A stretch of DNA of 64,000 bases from assembly GCA_016271365.2 (NCBI GenBank), contig CM057456.1:891680001-891744000 (forward strand), read 5' to 3'. This stretch comes from Neoceratodus forsteri. Its lineage: Eukaryota; Chordata; Ceratodontiformes; Ceratodontidae. A model generated the notes under the pieces. That model worked only from the letters and a program-made list of their open reading frames with translations. It did not search any database and was not told the DNA's origin. A program made the translations under genes and the position numbers. The first letter of the stretch is position 1; each line of letters opens with the position of its first letter. Shown here in pieces: positions 33,961 to 46,173 of this stretch.

Positions 33961-34312
33961 CAAGCTGACCCAGGAGGTCACGTGATGAGGACGTCTGGGT
34001 AGCAGCCTTCTAGTTGAGCTCCCGCTATTCCGAGTAACAAACTGCTAAACGTACTATTTACAACCGATTTTCATTGTAGTTAGATTTATATACAACTTGC
34101 TAAAAGGGTGTAGTTGATTATTTACCACGAATTGGGAGTGCAATGGAGGCAGAGATGAGACTAGCACTGCCCAAACATACACCCCCTCCAACGCCAGAGA
34201 AACTCAGCAAGAAAGCTAGGCCGCAACCCACGGCCTCTGGCAAGGAAGCCAGCGCCGCTTCGGATCCTAACTTGCTCACACTAGAGCGATTTCTTTCTTC
34301 CTTTAAAAGTTT

Positions 34313-35592
34313 TACCAGGAAAGGCATACTGAGCAGACTACCGCTCGATTCCAGATGCGTCCTGGGGGTTGTTGGGGACGGGGATGATACATAAATATGA
34401 AATACAAAGATACAGAAATACAGAATACAGAAATTACACAGATTATATACAAAAGATACAGTATATATATACAGGAATATAAACAGTATGTACACAGTAA
34501 GTACAAGCAGTAATTAGTAGAAATCATGCAGTGACAATTAACTGGGACAGAGTTAAACATTTTGAGTGAACTATAGTTGTTAGCAAGCTGGAGAGCTGGC
34601 CCATTCTAGTGTGTCTAGGCATCATGAGCAGTTGGTGGAGACTTGCCCTTTAAGGAGAGAAATTTGTTGCCTAGAGAAGGGTGTGTGCCGGACATCCGCA
34701 GGCAGGGAGTTCCATAGTTTTGGTAGTCGGGCTCTAAAAGCCAACTGGCCGGCAGAGGTCGCCATGTACGGGACTTGAAGGAGCTGGGAGTCGTAATTCC
34801 TGAGTGAGTATATAGATGGTGTTTGGGCCGTTAGGGTACAGGCGAGGTAGGAGGGCAATAACTGGTCCCAGAATTTGGCTGTGAGGCTATTACAGTGGTA
34901 CTGGCGCCTGTCGAAAAGTGAGGGGAGGTTAAGGGACCGGTAGAGGTCACAGTGGTGGGTGGAGGGTGGACAGTCCAGAGCAAAACAACAGAAGGAGTTG
35001 AAAAGAGAATCCAGTCTAGCCAGGGTGGATTTAGGGGCGGCACTGTATACTACATCCCCATAGTCAAAAATAGGGAGGATCATTTTCTGCAGTAATTCTT
35101 TGTGGGCCAGCAGAGGAATGCAGCTACGGTTCCGGTATAATGCGCCCAGCCTGGGGTGCAGTTTTTTGTGGGTTGCTTTGATGTGAATAGAAAAGTCGAG
35201 GTGCTGGTCCAGCCAGACCCCTAAATATCTGAAGGAGGTACAAACTTCTAAAGGGGTCCCATCAAGGGTTTTGAAAGTGGGAAAGGCAGGGAGTCGGGAG
35301 AGTCTCTGTCTCGTGCCGAAGGTTAAGGAGACTGTTTTCTTGGCATTGAGAATAAGTTGATTAGTGCGAAACCAGAGCTGAACTTTGGTGAAATCTTGCT
35401 GGAGTCTGGACACCACTTCCAGGGGGGAGTGGCTTGAGGTATACAGTACTGTATCGTCTGCGTAGATGTGAATGGATGTACGTAGGCAGGTCGATGGCAG
35501 GTCGCTGAGGCAAATGGAGAACAAGATTTGGTGAAGGACAGAGCCTTGGGGGACACCAATGGTGACAGAGAGGGGGTCGGAGGTTCTGGAAG
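34313..35592 (-). mobile_element. LINE-E, L2-like LINE inserted in L1 ORF1
   Basis: The minus-strand frame (35830 to 34622) holds an L2-like RT from motif B onwards: VTIGVPQGSVLHQILF, SIHIYADDTVLYTSSHSPLE, FRYLGVWLDQHLDFSIHIKA, ILPIFDYGDVVYSAAP and QLAFRARLPKLWNSLPADVR. The 3' UTR ends with 'aggacgcatctgga' and 'cctggtaaaactttt' at 34313. It is the same family as LINE-K. The 5' side is truncated. The frame is open over about 320 codons, so the insertion looks young. Confidence 0.83.
34622..35592 (-). CDS. LINE-E reverse transcriptase, 5'-truncated but open
   Basis: About 320 uninterrupted codons start within RT motif B (GVPQGSVL). They contain the YADD catalytic box, the thumb segment with FRYLGVWLDQHLDF, and a long C-terminus ending LLKGQVSTNCS. 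Motif A is missing because of truncation, so the protein could not work. The upstream codons of the same frame (35593-35830) belong to the antisense of L1 ORF1 and are not part of the LINE. Confidence 0.75.
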
Positions 35593-36179
35593 AATTCCAC
35601 CCTTTTAGAGACGAAGTTAAAGCACTTACCTCTGAAGTCAAATCCACAGCGGCGACCACTGAGGATATCTCTAAATGTACCAGAGACAATGAAGTGCGAC
35701 TTATCTCCTTAGAGCGCAAGGTAGACTGGATCGATCCTGAAACTGCGATCACCAGAAAACAGATCGCAAAACTTGAGGCAAAAGTGGAAGACCTGGAGGG
35801 TAGGAGCTGAAGAAACAATGCCATGATCATTGGACTGCCTGAGAAGGAGGAAAGCCCTAATGCCGTGCAGTTTATGCAGAAGCTGACACAAAAGCTGGCA
35901 GGACCCTCAGCTTTTGGGCCCGCTTATTGCATCGAATGCGCTCATAGAGCCTTCCGGCCAATGCCTCCACCAGATGCTCCTCCTCGCCCCTTAATTTTCA
36001 AATTTCTAAATTTCCAGGAAAGGCAGCACTTTTTTAGCAAGATAAAAGAGCTCCAGGAGGTGAAATGGGCAGATAAGAAAATGAGGGTGGCACAGGAACT
36101 GCCTGTTGCGGTTCGGCAACAGCATACAGAGTTTCACCCCATAGTCTCCAAGCTAATCCCAGCTGGTCTGAAGTTTTGA

Positions 36180-37513
36180 ATAATGTACCCAACACAGCTT
36201 CAAATATACCTCCAGAACCAGTGGAAAAGTTTTGAGGATCCTGTAATGGCAGAAGCAGAGTTGGCGACTGCGCTCCCCGACTTGTTTAAACCACGCTGAA
36301 AACCTGTTCTGAGATGCCCGTTTGCATCAGGACTTAAGAATACAGTCTGTTTTGGGGGTTGGATTTATCGGTGAGTGATCCTATTTTGCAAAGGGTGCAC
36401 TGGCTCGAAAACTATCTCCTGAAAATCGCTTTGCCTAGACTTTCATTTTCTTTAATTTGGGCACCTTTGTCTCTCCTCTGTTGGTCCCTGGGAATCATGA
36501 CTGGCATTGCCAATTTCCCATGATGAGGTACGGGAGTATTTCCCTTCCTTTTCTGGTGCCTTTTTGGTGCAAAGTGGTACAAGGTCCATAATGCTCAAAC
36601 TGAGGCATTGTTCAGTCCTTTTTAAAGTCCCTCAGAGATATGTCGGGTGTTTTTTCTTTTTTTCTTATTCCCCTTTTTTAGCTCAAATCTAACAGCAAGG
36701 GGCTTATTGGTCCTTGCAAAGAAGCAAGAGAAATTGTACGCTGGCCCTTACTGGTTTTGTAGCATATATTCTTGCATTGAGATAGAAGGATGTCTCATCC
36801 TCAATTATATCTCAGGGTCTGACAAATATCATTAGTGTATGGGCCTTGCGTAGGAGCAGTTTATTATTTCTCTCCTTCAATGCTGGGGGGTGAGGTGGCT
36901 CTCCCCCTTCTGTTATCTCCCTGTTAGGTTTGGTCTTGAGGTTTGTTTGCCCTTAATCTGACTAGCGGTAAGAATGTGAGCCCCAAGCACTGCACCAGGT
37001 TTCAGTTCCAAGTTACTCAGTGGCTTGGTTCTCACTCCTGTAATACCGTAAAAGGTTAGCAGAGGGAAGCGGTGGCATTTCTCTGCATAGTTTGCGTGCC
37101 TTTTCATGCAGTTACCTGTTTTTGTACTTGAATTGTAGAACAATATTAGTAGTTTGTTTATAATGTTGTAATATTACAGGATATGTTGGCGGGGGTGGGA
37201 ATGTCAACATCTTGGTAAGTTCTATCATCACGAACAAAGAATTTTTGTGTTGGGAACTAATGAGGATACCCTGTTGTGTAGCTTACTGGATTCTGCTTGC
37301 AATGGAGTTACCTTTGGAGGGGGTCTGAGGGTTAAAAAATGATATGTTGATGTTGTATGCTGGATTATTATCAATGTGGGATATAGAATAGGGACCTTAA
37401 TGTTGGACACTAAGGGGAAGAGGGAATGGTAAGGCATCACCAGGGTCTGGTTCAAATGGGGATAAGGGACCAGATACAGGCACTCAACCCAGACAATATA
37501 CGACTTATGACAA
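36180..37513 (+). other. L1 inter-ORF region
   Basis: A 1.3-kb stretch between ORF1 and ORF2 of the L1 with no conserved frame. The length is larger than in mammalian L1. Some of it may be the C-terminus of ORF1 lost to frameshift. Confidence 0.5.
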
Positions 37514-40500
37514 ATGGCTAACCAGATTAAATTTCTATCTTGGAATGTGCAAGGGGCCAGAAATAAAACAAAACGTTATAAAATACTGTGGCACTTGAAT
37601 CATCTTAAGGCAGATGTGATCTGTCTACAAGAGACCCACTTGCTGTCCTCTGAGTCAGGATTCTTCCGCAGACAAAATGTGGGCTATGCCTTTACAGGGG
37701 GAACTAGTACTCAAAACAGGGGCACAGCAATCCTCATTAATCGTCATCTACCTTTCATTTGCTTATAGACCCTAAGTGACCCCAATGGTCGATACTTGGT
37801 GATCCGAGACTGGCAGGAACTGATTATTGTGAGTTTTTATGGCCCCAATGCAGACCCCCCATCCTTTTTTACTGATATCTTACAGATATCATCTCCCTTT
37901 TCTAGTCTATCCATGTTTTAAGGGGGTGACTGGAACCTTCCATTCACCCCGGACTTGGATAAGACCTACCATAGATCCCAGGGGTTATCCCTGGCATAGA
38001 GGGCTATACGGGATTTAGTGGATCACATGGGAATAGACTATTTTTTAGTGACCAAGAGCTCTCTATCTAATGTCCATGACTGCGGTATTGAAGCAGGAGT
38101 CATTTCAGATCACTCTCCAGTTTGGTGACTGGCTTCCTTGGGATCATCTCAACAAAAAGACACCCTTTGGAAGCTTAATAACCAGCTTCTGAAGGATCCT
38201 GATTTAATCAAAAAGATAACACAATTCATTGATCAATATACGGAGGAGAATTTGAATTCCACAGGGAAGCCAGACATCGAATGGAGTGCACTGAAGTGCT
38301 CTCTTAAAGGGGAACAGATTAAATTAGCTTCTAACAAGAAAAAGAAAAGGGAAGAGCAAGTCTCTAGCCTGCTAGTACAAATCAGGCATTTGGAAAGTAG
38401 TCTCCCCTTGTCTAGTGACGATACTTCCTAAATACTCCTCTTAAAGCTCCAGGAATCCTACAATGAGTTACTGAGGGAAAGAGCAGAGTACGCTATTCTT
38501 AAATCCTGGTCACGCTACATTGATCAGGGAGAGAAAGCTGGTCATTTATTAGCCCTTCGGATAAAGCAGCAAGAATCTGCTAGATTGACAAAGGCTATAA
38601 AATCTAATACCGATGGGTCCATTAAAACTGCACCGAGAGAAACAGCATCCGAATTTGAATCCTACTACAGAGAATTATATAGTTCCAGGGCAACTTCCCC
38701 TTCCCCTCAAGAAACTGAAGCATATTTGGCTTCTCTTCCTTTGCCATCCCTGGGGTCAGAAGAAAGGAATCTTCTTATAGCCCCCATCACAGAAGCAGAA
38801 ATCCGCACAATAATTCAAGAACTCCCCCTAGATAAGGCCCCTGGTCCGGACGGACTCTCCACCAACTTCTACAAGAAGTTACAAGATCAACTAATCCCCT
38901 GGTTGTATAGATTTTTTACCTTTATTATGATGGAGACCCCGTCCGATCCGTACCTGCTAGAGGCCCTCATAATGGTCCTTCACAAACCTGGTAAGCCTGA
39001 AGATAACGTCAAGAGTTATAGACCCATCTCCCTTACCAACAATGACATTAAGATCCTAGCTAAATTGTTAGCCAATAGATTGAGTAGGGTCCTTCCAACC
39101 CTAATAGGCCCGGAACAAGTAGGATTCATGACAAGTAGATTGTCCCAAGACCATTTGAGAAAATTGGCCCACATTTTCTCCGCATCCAGGAACTCCATAC
39201 ACCCAGCGGTTTTGGTGTCCCTGGATGCGGAGAAAGCCTTTGATAGAGTAGACTGGGATTTTATTTTCAGGTTCTTAGCTACACTTGGTATTCCAAATCA
39301 ATATATTCATTGGGTTAGGTCCCTGTATGCTGCCCCTTGTGCTAGAACCTACTGCAATGGGGTGCTTTCCCCTTCCTTCCCTTTAAAATCAGGTACCTGT
39401 GAGGATGCCCTCTGTCACCACTTTTATTTAACTTGTATCTAGAACCCATTATGGAGACTACGATCCAACCCCGATATTCATGGCATGCAGATTGGTTCCC
39501 ATATGCTAACAGCGTTGGCCTATGCGGATGACATACTTTTGCACCTTACCCAACCTTCCATCCAAGCTGCTCTGGAAACTATTTCGGAGTATAGTACTCT
39601 TTCCAATTACAAAGTTAATACAGGTAAGACCCAGGTTTTCCCACTGAACAACAGGACTCTTAGGGCCTTACTTAGTCTTGCTGGCTTACAGTGGTCCCAG
39701 GACAAAATTAAATATTTAAGTATTTTTCTAACCAGACAGTACACTCAACTAAAAACACTAAACCTTGACTCCTTGATATCTAAGACCCAACAACACCTAG
39801 CCCATTGGAAAGACCTGTCACTCTCTCTTTGGGGGAGGATTAGTTTGATCAAAATGAATATCTTACCCAGTATATTTTATCCCCTGAGTATGCTGAACCT
39901 CTGGCTTCCTCTTACGCGGTTCAGGAAACTGCATGGGATAGTTTCGGATTTCCTATGGTGCAGTAAACTTGCAAGGCGTGCTTACTAAAGGCTTGCTGCC
40001 CCAAGGAGAGAGGTGGCCTGCGGCGTCCTCATTTTGGTTTATACTACTGGGCCAGTCATACGAGTAAGTATCTCAGATGGCTGCGGCCCGTAGAGACTTT
40101 ACCCACTTCTCCTTACATTCCATCCAGGCTCTCCATTGAACAAGAGCTAATCGACTCAAGCGGTTTCTCTCGGTAGGCTATCCTTCACGTATGGGTCAAG
40201 GACTTTCCCAAAACATTGGCTGGATCTCCAGTTATCACCTCCATACGGGTTCATTTCCAGTTGTGTAAGGTTTTGAACTATAATCCCATCAAAGACCCCA
40301 AACAGCCAATATCGCAGAATCCTAATTTCCGTATTGACGGAACTCCCTTAGCTGAGGCATGGCTCCCATCTCTCAAAGGGAAGTGCCCCCATGAGATGTT
40401 GATGGGTGACTCTTATCTTTCAGTCAAAGATATGATGTTGAGATTCCCAACAGGTCCGGGTGGTTATTTCAAGTACTATCAGGTTCGCCATCTTCTGATG

Positions 40501-41202
40501 TCAAAACAACTTTCACTAGGTGCTGGGTAGGGTACAGATGAGATTTTCCAACCTTTAATTGTTTTATCTCATCAACCCCACTCTGCCTCCCTTATATACG
40601 CTTCCTTATATGACTTGGTCTTCAATTCCCCTGATGGGGTCTCATCAAATTGGGCGGATAGGTGTCCTCAGAAGGCTCTCAATTGGAATAGAATATGGAG
40701 GTCTTGTCATTCTTACATTACGCAGGATAGACTGCAGCTTATACAATATTTTATTCTCCAAAACATATACTTGACCACAGTGAAGTTGCACAAAATGGGT
40801 AAACTTCCATCTCCCACCTGTAGCCGGTGTGATCTAGCAGAAGGTACACTATATCATATTTTCTGGGAATGTCCCTCGGTAGTGGAACTATGGGAGACTA
40901 TTAAACAGCAGGCTGATCCCCTTCTGGGCTTAGAAAATGTATTTTCCCCGGAAGTCTGTCTACTGGGTGACTTCACCGGGGTTGAGATCAAACAACATAG
41001 GTTCCATATGGCCATGATCGCCCTCTCTCTTAAGGCCCTGGTACTTTGGCATTGGAAAGAGGACACTGCCATCTCATATCTGGAATGGCTTCAAGAATTG
41101 TTAGCCAATTTGCGTGTGGAAAAAATGGTTGTTAGTCTCCATAATTGCATGCACCGATATAGAGAAAGATGGGAATCCTTGTATATTTTATATAGCCTGT
41201 AA
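37514..41202 (+). pseudogene. L1 ORF2 (endonuclease and reverse transcriptase), broken
   Basis: The start ATG at 37514 gives MANQIKFLSWNVQGARNKTK. The APE-type endonuclease has VICLQETHLLS (catalytic Glu), GGDWNLPFTPDLD and GVISDHSPVW. The RT has KAPGPDGLSTNFYKK, KSYRPISLTNNDIKILAKLL, VSLDAEKAFDRVDWDF (motif A) and, after a frameshift at about 39410, LTALAYADDILLHLTQ (motif C near 39525). The C-terminal CSRCDLAEGTLYHIFWEC is the C-x2-C-x7-H-x4-C motif of L1 ORF2p. Stops at 37766 and around 37919 plus frameshifts inactivate it. Confidence 0.88.
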
Positions 41203-41599
41203 GATATATTGTAGAAATGAGTATGACATAGGGTGATGCCTTGGGGGATTGGGAGGGTGGAGGGGAGGGTGCTTGTGAAGGTTATTTTCTATGTCTTGTG
41301 AAGTAGTAGTTACAGTACTGTATTCATTATTGTCTTGTGTCTGTCTTTATGTTGTATATCTGTTCTGACTGGAAAATCAATAAAGTTGAATTTCAAGAAA
41401 AAAAAACAAGCTGACCCAACCGAGGCATGCTGAAAGATACAAAAGTTGCTGAGATGCGTATCTCTTCGTTGCGTCGATGCAAATTGCAGAACCGTCTTAA
41501 CATCCAGAGAAATGAAGGTAGCGCTCTCCTTCATTCTAGAGTTAACAAAGTAAGTAGGGAGAAGTAAAACATGACTAACGGTAACTGAACCAGTGACAT

Positions 41600-43250
41600 G
41601 CTGTCTACTGGCTCAAGATAGATCGAACATGCTCAGAGGTGTACCTTCACTTGTGAGTAATGCAGACCTGCATTTGACAGGTCCAAGAGGCACCCTAACA
41701 CCTTACTTGGTTGGCAACCAAAGGGTCCAGATGGGACTTGCACACCAGATGAAGAAGGGTTTCCACTTAGTAGCGTTAGCCCTCCTGGTGGAAGGTCTAT
41801 GCGTGGCTTAGAAGATGACTGCGATAGTCTGGGAAACCTAAACTTGCCCACTTCCATTTCCTGAGGAGCCTGGCATGAAGATGAAGAGAATGCAGGTTAG
41901 GATGAACTAAAGTCCCTGAGTCAGAGGTCCGCTCATAGAGGGAGTCGCCTCAGGGGAACTTCTGACAGACTGTTGATCAATACAAATCATGTCTGCCGAG
42001 GCCAGTCTAGGATGATGAGAATCGTCCTGCCCAACTGTGCCTACAACTTGTGCAGCACCCTTTGAATTAAGGGAAGAGGAGGAAAACGTACAGGGAGCAT
42101 CTTGTCTACTGCAGTGAATACATCCTGACAGGAAAACCAGGGTCTGGATATATGAAGCAGGATAGAGGCAGTTTTGCGTTGAGAGGGGACATGAGAAGGG
42201 GCAGGTACGAACTGCCCCACTCGCCGAAAGTGACTGCATGAAATCTGAACTGACGCACTGTGCTAAAGGTACCACTCTCACTACCTTATGGCCTTCCTGC
42301 AGAGGGGGTAGGAGGGCACCCCACCCTGCATGCTGATGTAATACGTCACAGCTCTGTCGTTCATCCAAAGTAGGATCACTTTGTGGCAAAGGACATCCTT
42401 CATGACTTTGTTTATAAGATAGATCTCATTTCTAAGAAATTTATGAAAAGATGAGGTTCTTCCTGGCTCCACACCTGACTGTGGAGGTCTTGACAGTGAG
42501 CTCTCCATGAGAGGTTTTCTCTGAGGCTGTCATTTTGTACGAAGGATTGCGGATATGTGGTCAGAGACCACTGCTTGCTGCGGGGGATGTCCAGAGTCCC
42601 AGCATCTGCTTGACTGAAAGGGGACTGAACACAGTAGTTTTCCATACTGTAATGAGCCACCTGAAGATATAATTTCTCCCGTCCTCTGAACAAAAAATGA
42701 CACCTAGGAGGTATCCAGGAGGGCTCCTAAGAAGAGGGGCTGCTGGGAAGATGAAAATGGCACCGTCCCAGAATCAGAAAACCCACTGGAGAGAACAACT
42801 GAGAAGCTGTGGCAACTGCCTCCTGTGTCTCTTGCCCAGATGGGCTAGCTAGGAGCCAAATGTCCAGGAAATGAAGACCTGAACGCAGAGGTTTTAGTGA
42901 ACTCCTCCCTGAACAGGTACTTGTTTAACCTTCCAAGGTCAACAATTGGTGCATGCTGCCTGTTATCTTGGAACCAGAAGCAATGGAAATAGGAAACTGT
43001 GCTCTGTTCCACTGTGGAACAACCTCTACTGCCCAGTTCCCGTAGAGGCCCTGTATCTCAAAAGCAAGAGTGTGTGTGACTGAGAGGCGGACAGACTGGG
43101 CTGCCATCTGGGTGGAAGGTCTGGGGAAATCTGCGAAATTGGGAGAGTATCCCTCTCAGACAATCCTGATGACCCATATGTCCGCTGTAATGGACTTCCA
43201 CTGGTTCTAAAACCGAATTAGATGCCCCTCCTGCCGCCAAGGGGTGCCCC
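41600..43250 (-). pseudogene. DIRS-F polymerase remains
   Basis: Short pieces of DIRS polymerase are recognisable in several frames: MNDRAVTYYISMQGGVPSYP (RNase H), QVVGTVGQDDSHHPRLA, and an RT active site that reads FLDI in place of YLDD (codons at about 42862-42873). The domain order from right to left fits DIRS. The whole stretch is far more decayed than in B, G or J. Confidence 0.6.
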
Positions 43251-43299
43251 CCTCAGACAGCTGAGGTGGGACCTGGGCTGGATCCACAGAGGTTGGTAC

Positions 43300-44830
43300 G
43301 GGGCGCTTTGGGGCCCTGTGCCCTCTACTGGGTTGGTTCCTGATAAAGGCACTTAGGCCTTTACCCTGAAAGGACTGCCAGTTACGAGAATGTCGAAGGT
43401 CCCATTCCTCTGAGAGGCAGCAGGCACCGCCTGTTTAAATGGCAGTCGTATTATTCTGAGTGGCCCCAGAACTCAACCTGAGGGCGGAATAGATAAGCAC
43501 TGTCAATGAGACATTAACCACCAGCTGCAAGGAGCAGCTGCCCTACTGGCAGAGTTGTAGGTGTCCATAAAAGCTTTCAGCTGATTATTGGGCTACAAAC
43601 CCCTAGCAATGGAGCATTAGATTCCGGGAAGCTCTCGACCATTGCACTGAGTGTGTTCCAAAGGGTGTACTTGTACTAAGGAATGTAGGAACTCAAGATG
43701 TACAAGTCTGCTTTGGTCCACAGATGAAGACTGAAATGTTATGGTGGACCTTATATCCCTGAGGAAGAAGAACTGTAAAGAAGATCTTCAATCACACTGA
43801 TACAGAACGCTTGCATTCCAGCCCATAAAATTAATCATCTGCTGTGTCTTCGACAAAGCAGAATAGGGAGAGACTCATTCAGATCCACTTCTACCCCAGT
43901 ATAGCCTCCAAAAGGCAGGACTAGACCAGGAACACAGAAGACGCCACCACCTAGATTGGTGAAAAGTTCAACGCCACACATGGCGCCAGATCCAGCACAA
44001 TCCATGGCGCTGGCACCACCCAAGGTGCCAGCTCCACAAGGTGCTAGACACATGCCAGCACCACACCCAGCGCCGGCCCCACACCCGGCATGGCACCAGA
44101 CACAGCACCGGCTTCAAGCACAGCGCCAGAACTGCTGCTGGACCTAGATCTGAAGAAAAGGGGGAGAAGGAAAGTGGTACCCGTGCCAGCCCTTGCAGGA
44201 AAAAGTAGAGGGGAGTAGGCAAGAGGAGTCAGTATCAATGGCGTGGGCACCACGCACATCCTAGCCTGATCGACCCAGCCATGGCCCAGCGGCTCCGGAA
44301 CCAGGTCCACTGGGCAGGACAACTGGGCAGACACCATACCCCCAGCTCTAAAAGAGCAGCCCAGAGGTGAAACTGCTCATCGGAACCCCACTGAGGACAG
44401 AGATGGGATCCGGTATTGAAGATCGCAGCCATTAAGAGTGGAGCCACAGAGGAACCCACCAGAGTCAGTTCAAAGCCTACTGCTCTCCACCACTGACGAT
44501 CTCCACACAGACGTACCAGAGAGCGACCTTGAGCCATACCAGTTCTTCCTCTACCGACAGGAGGAAGAAGAGCTCGAGGTCAAGTGGAGCCAGGTCCCAG
44601 ATTCGCTACTTTTGTGCTTCGGGAGGACTGTCCCCCCCCCCAAGAGCACCAAACTGCCAGTGATTGGACACCCCCCCCCCGCAAAGGGCGGCACTGCCAT
44701 CACAGCTTTCAAACGAAGTCTCCCTGCCGTCCAAGCTACCGTCTAAGGTCGACTCCGTTGATGGCAGGCTAAGAATTTCTTCTTCTTCATCGTCTTTTTT
44801 TTTAACATAAGAAAAGAACACTAAAAATGG
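43300..44830 (-). pseudogene. DIRS-F gag-like remains
   Basis: Pieces on the minus strand include an acidic N-terminal part (YVKKKDDEEEEILSLPSTES near 44800) and a Gly/Ala/Cys-rich repetitive tract (43960-44140). The tract is built on degenerate 'ggcgcc/ggtgcc' units. No intact frame or zinc-knuckle motif was found. Confidence 0.5.
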
Positions 44831-44949
44831 TAAGTTAAATGAATACTGAATGGCTATAGCTGCTGTCGACGAAGACTTGACTCCCGGCAGGCGCGCAACA
44901 TCGTCATCGAAGAGCACTCGACGGCAAGATAAAATGACTGAGGCAGTTG

Positions 44950-45125
44950 GAGGGTCGATGCTGAGATAGCCTATATGGCACAAGCTAGTCTCAAGGCACT
45001 GTGCATGCGTGGTCCTATCCCGGCGCCAGCCGTCCTGAAGATTTTTGGCTCCCGTGGGGTCCTAGCGCCTCTAGAGTAGTCCCATTAATGTAAATGATTA
45101 GTGGAGACTTTTAGTCCTGGAAGAT
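44950..45125. repeat. DIRS-F right inverted terminal repeat
   Basis: It ends 'ttttagtcctggaagat'. The reverse complement matches the left end and the second half of the internal complementary region. Confidence 0.78.
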
Positions 45126-45620
45126 CCCTTGTATGTAAAATTGGCAGTATACAATTTAGCTATGGGGATGCTTGGAAAAAAATTGGATGGACTGATTTTA
45201 GGTCAGTATAAAGATACAAAGTCAACCCCAATAAAAATTGGGTATTTGCAGTATTAACAAACATTGATAAAAGAAACCGGTTATTTGCATCAAAAAACAA
45301 TTTTAAAGAGACTGGTATTACTCTGGATAACACTTTAAAGCTACTCCAAGAGTATAAGATGAAAGTGATATTGTGCCTCCAAAAAGTACAAAAGACAGCT
45401 GTGTTAAAAATTCTCATATGGGGCTGCAGCAGACAACAGCCTTTATGAAACCTGTAGAACAGGAGCAGGGTTTAGTAAGTGATGACTCAGAAAAAAAGAT
45501 ACATAAGGGGAAGAAATCAAGAGAGTGAATACATAAATAGCAGTTTTGTTTTATGTGAAGACAATAACACTTCTGTAGATGCATCAGGCTGTGAGGAAAA
45601 TACAATAGAAAATACTATAA
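45126..45620 (+). other. Coding-like stretch of unknown origin
   Basis: Between DIRS-F and DIRS-G three plus-strand frames in succession look protein-like: NWVFAVLTNIDKRNRLF, then LDNTLKLLQEYKMKVILCLQ, then TTAFMKPVEQEQGLVSDDSE, and SSFVLCEDNNTSVDASGCEE. Single-base shifts separate them. I do not recognise the protein. It could be a decayed transposon ORF cut by the two DIRS insertions. Chance openness in AT-rich DNA is also possible. Confidence 0.3.
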
Positions 45621-45815
45621 GAAAAAATTACTTACCATAGTAATCTTGTTTCTTCCAAGGGACTCTAACTGTATTCTGGCAAAATGCAGTATGGTCTCGC
45701 CAAAGGACTGCCCCAGAGCTGAAATGGTTACTAGAACCTACGCAAATGGCGGAATGCTAGGTTCGAGCTCGGTTTTTAAACCACTGTCCTTGGTTGTACT
45801 TCCTGCAACTGTCAG
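45621..45815. repeat. DIRS-G left inverted terminal repeat
   Basis: It begins 'gaaaaaattacttacc'. The part from about 45690 on pairs, inverted, with 55715-55830. The first ~40 bases form an extension absent from the right end of this copy. Confidence 0.8.
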
Positions 45816-46040
45816 ATTCTTATGGCGCATGCATAAATAATCTAACTAAGCTATCCTAATAAACAACTAATCCCCTCCCCAAATAACCAACCCTTTTTCC
45901 AAACAGTGTGTGCATCTCTAAGACTCGAGTCATAGACACCCAGGAAAAGAAACCATAACAGGTTTGCAATGGGATATGGACAGCTGAATTGCAATGTCCA
46001 GTGTCCATTAGGTTCCAGTAGGGGAGGTAGGGTTGGAGTT

Positions 46041-46140
46041 CAGAATACAGTAAGATTCTCTTGGAAGAAACAAGATTACTATGGTAATTTTTTCTTCAAA
46101 CCCCATGAAATCTTACTGTAGTCTGACAAAACACAGACTA
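46041..46140. repeat. DIRS-G internal complementary region
   Basis: It contains 'ggaagaaacaagattactat' (reverse complement of the left end) and then 'ttcaaaccccatgaaatctt' (reverse complement of the right end, one mismatch). Confidence 0.87.
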
Positions 46141-46173
46141 CCAAAGCAGTATCTTTGGAGGTGGGCAGAGAAA

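Larger units (their letters stand above)
34143..36179 (+). pseudogene. L1 ORF1 (RNA-binding protein), split by LINE-E
   Basis: The N-terminal part (34143-34312) reads MEAEMRLALPKHTPPPTP and LLTLERFLSSFKSF. After LINE-E, a coiled-coil stretch reads DISKCTRDNEVRLISLERKV and KLEAKVEDLEGRS. A stop follows and then the RRM-type region NNAMIIGLPEKEESPNAVQF and RPLIFKFLNFQERQHFFSKI, ending LIPAGLKF near 36179. The layout (coil, RRM-like, C-terminal domain) is that of L1 ORF1p, which forms a trimer and binds the element RNA. Confidence 0.8.
33973..41404 (+). mobile_element. Full-length L1-type LINE with target-site duplication
   Basis: The 5' start is 'ggaggtcacgtgatg' and the end is 'caataaagttgaatttc' plus an A-run. 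The flanks carry the duplicated target aacaagctgaccca at 33959-33972 and 41405-41418. It has ORF1 (34143 to 36179, interrupted by LINE-E), a ~1.3-kb inter-ORF stretch and ORF2 (37514-41202). ORF2 holds an endonuclease, an RT and a C-terminal C-x2-C ... H-x4-C motif. Several frameshifts and stops make it inactive. L1-clade affiliation rests on the ORF1 GLPE motif and the RT pattern. Confidence 0.88.
33173..45125 (-). mobile_element. DIRS-F, DIRS copy split by an L1
   Basis: The inverted ends are 33173-33390 and 44950-45125. They share 'ggctatctc', 'tcgaccctccaac', 'gggagccaaaaat' and 'ttcaggagg' blocks. The internal complementary region is at 33566-33653. The L1 at 33973-41404 sits in the recombinase region with a 14-bp target duplication. 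Without it the copy is about 4.5 kb. The recombinase, RT and gag remains are heavily decayed. Its ends match DIRS-C, though it is a different subfamily. Confidence 0.83.
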
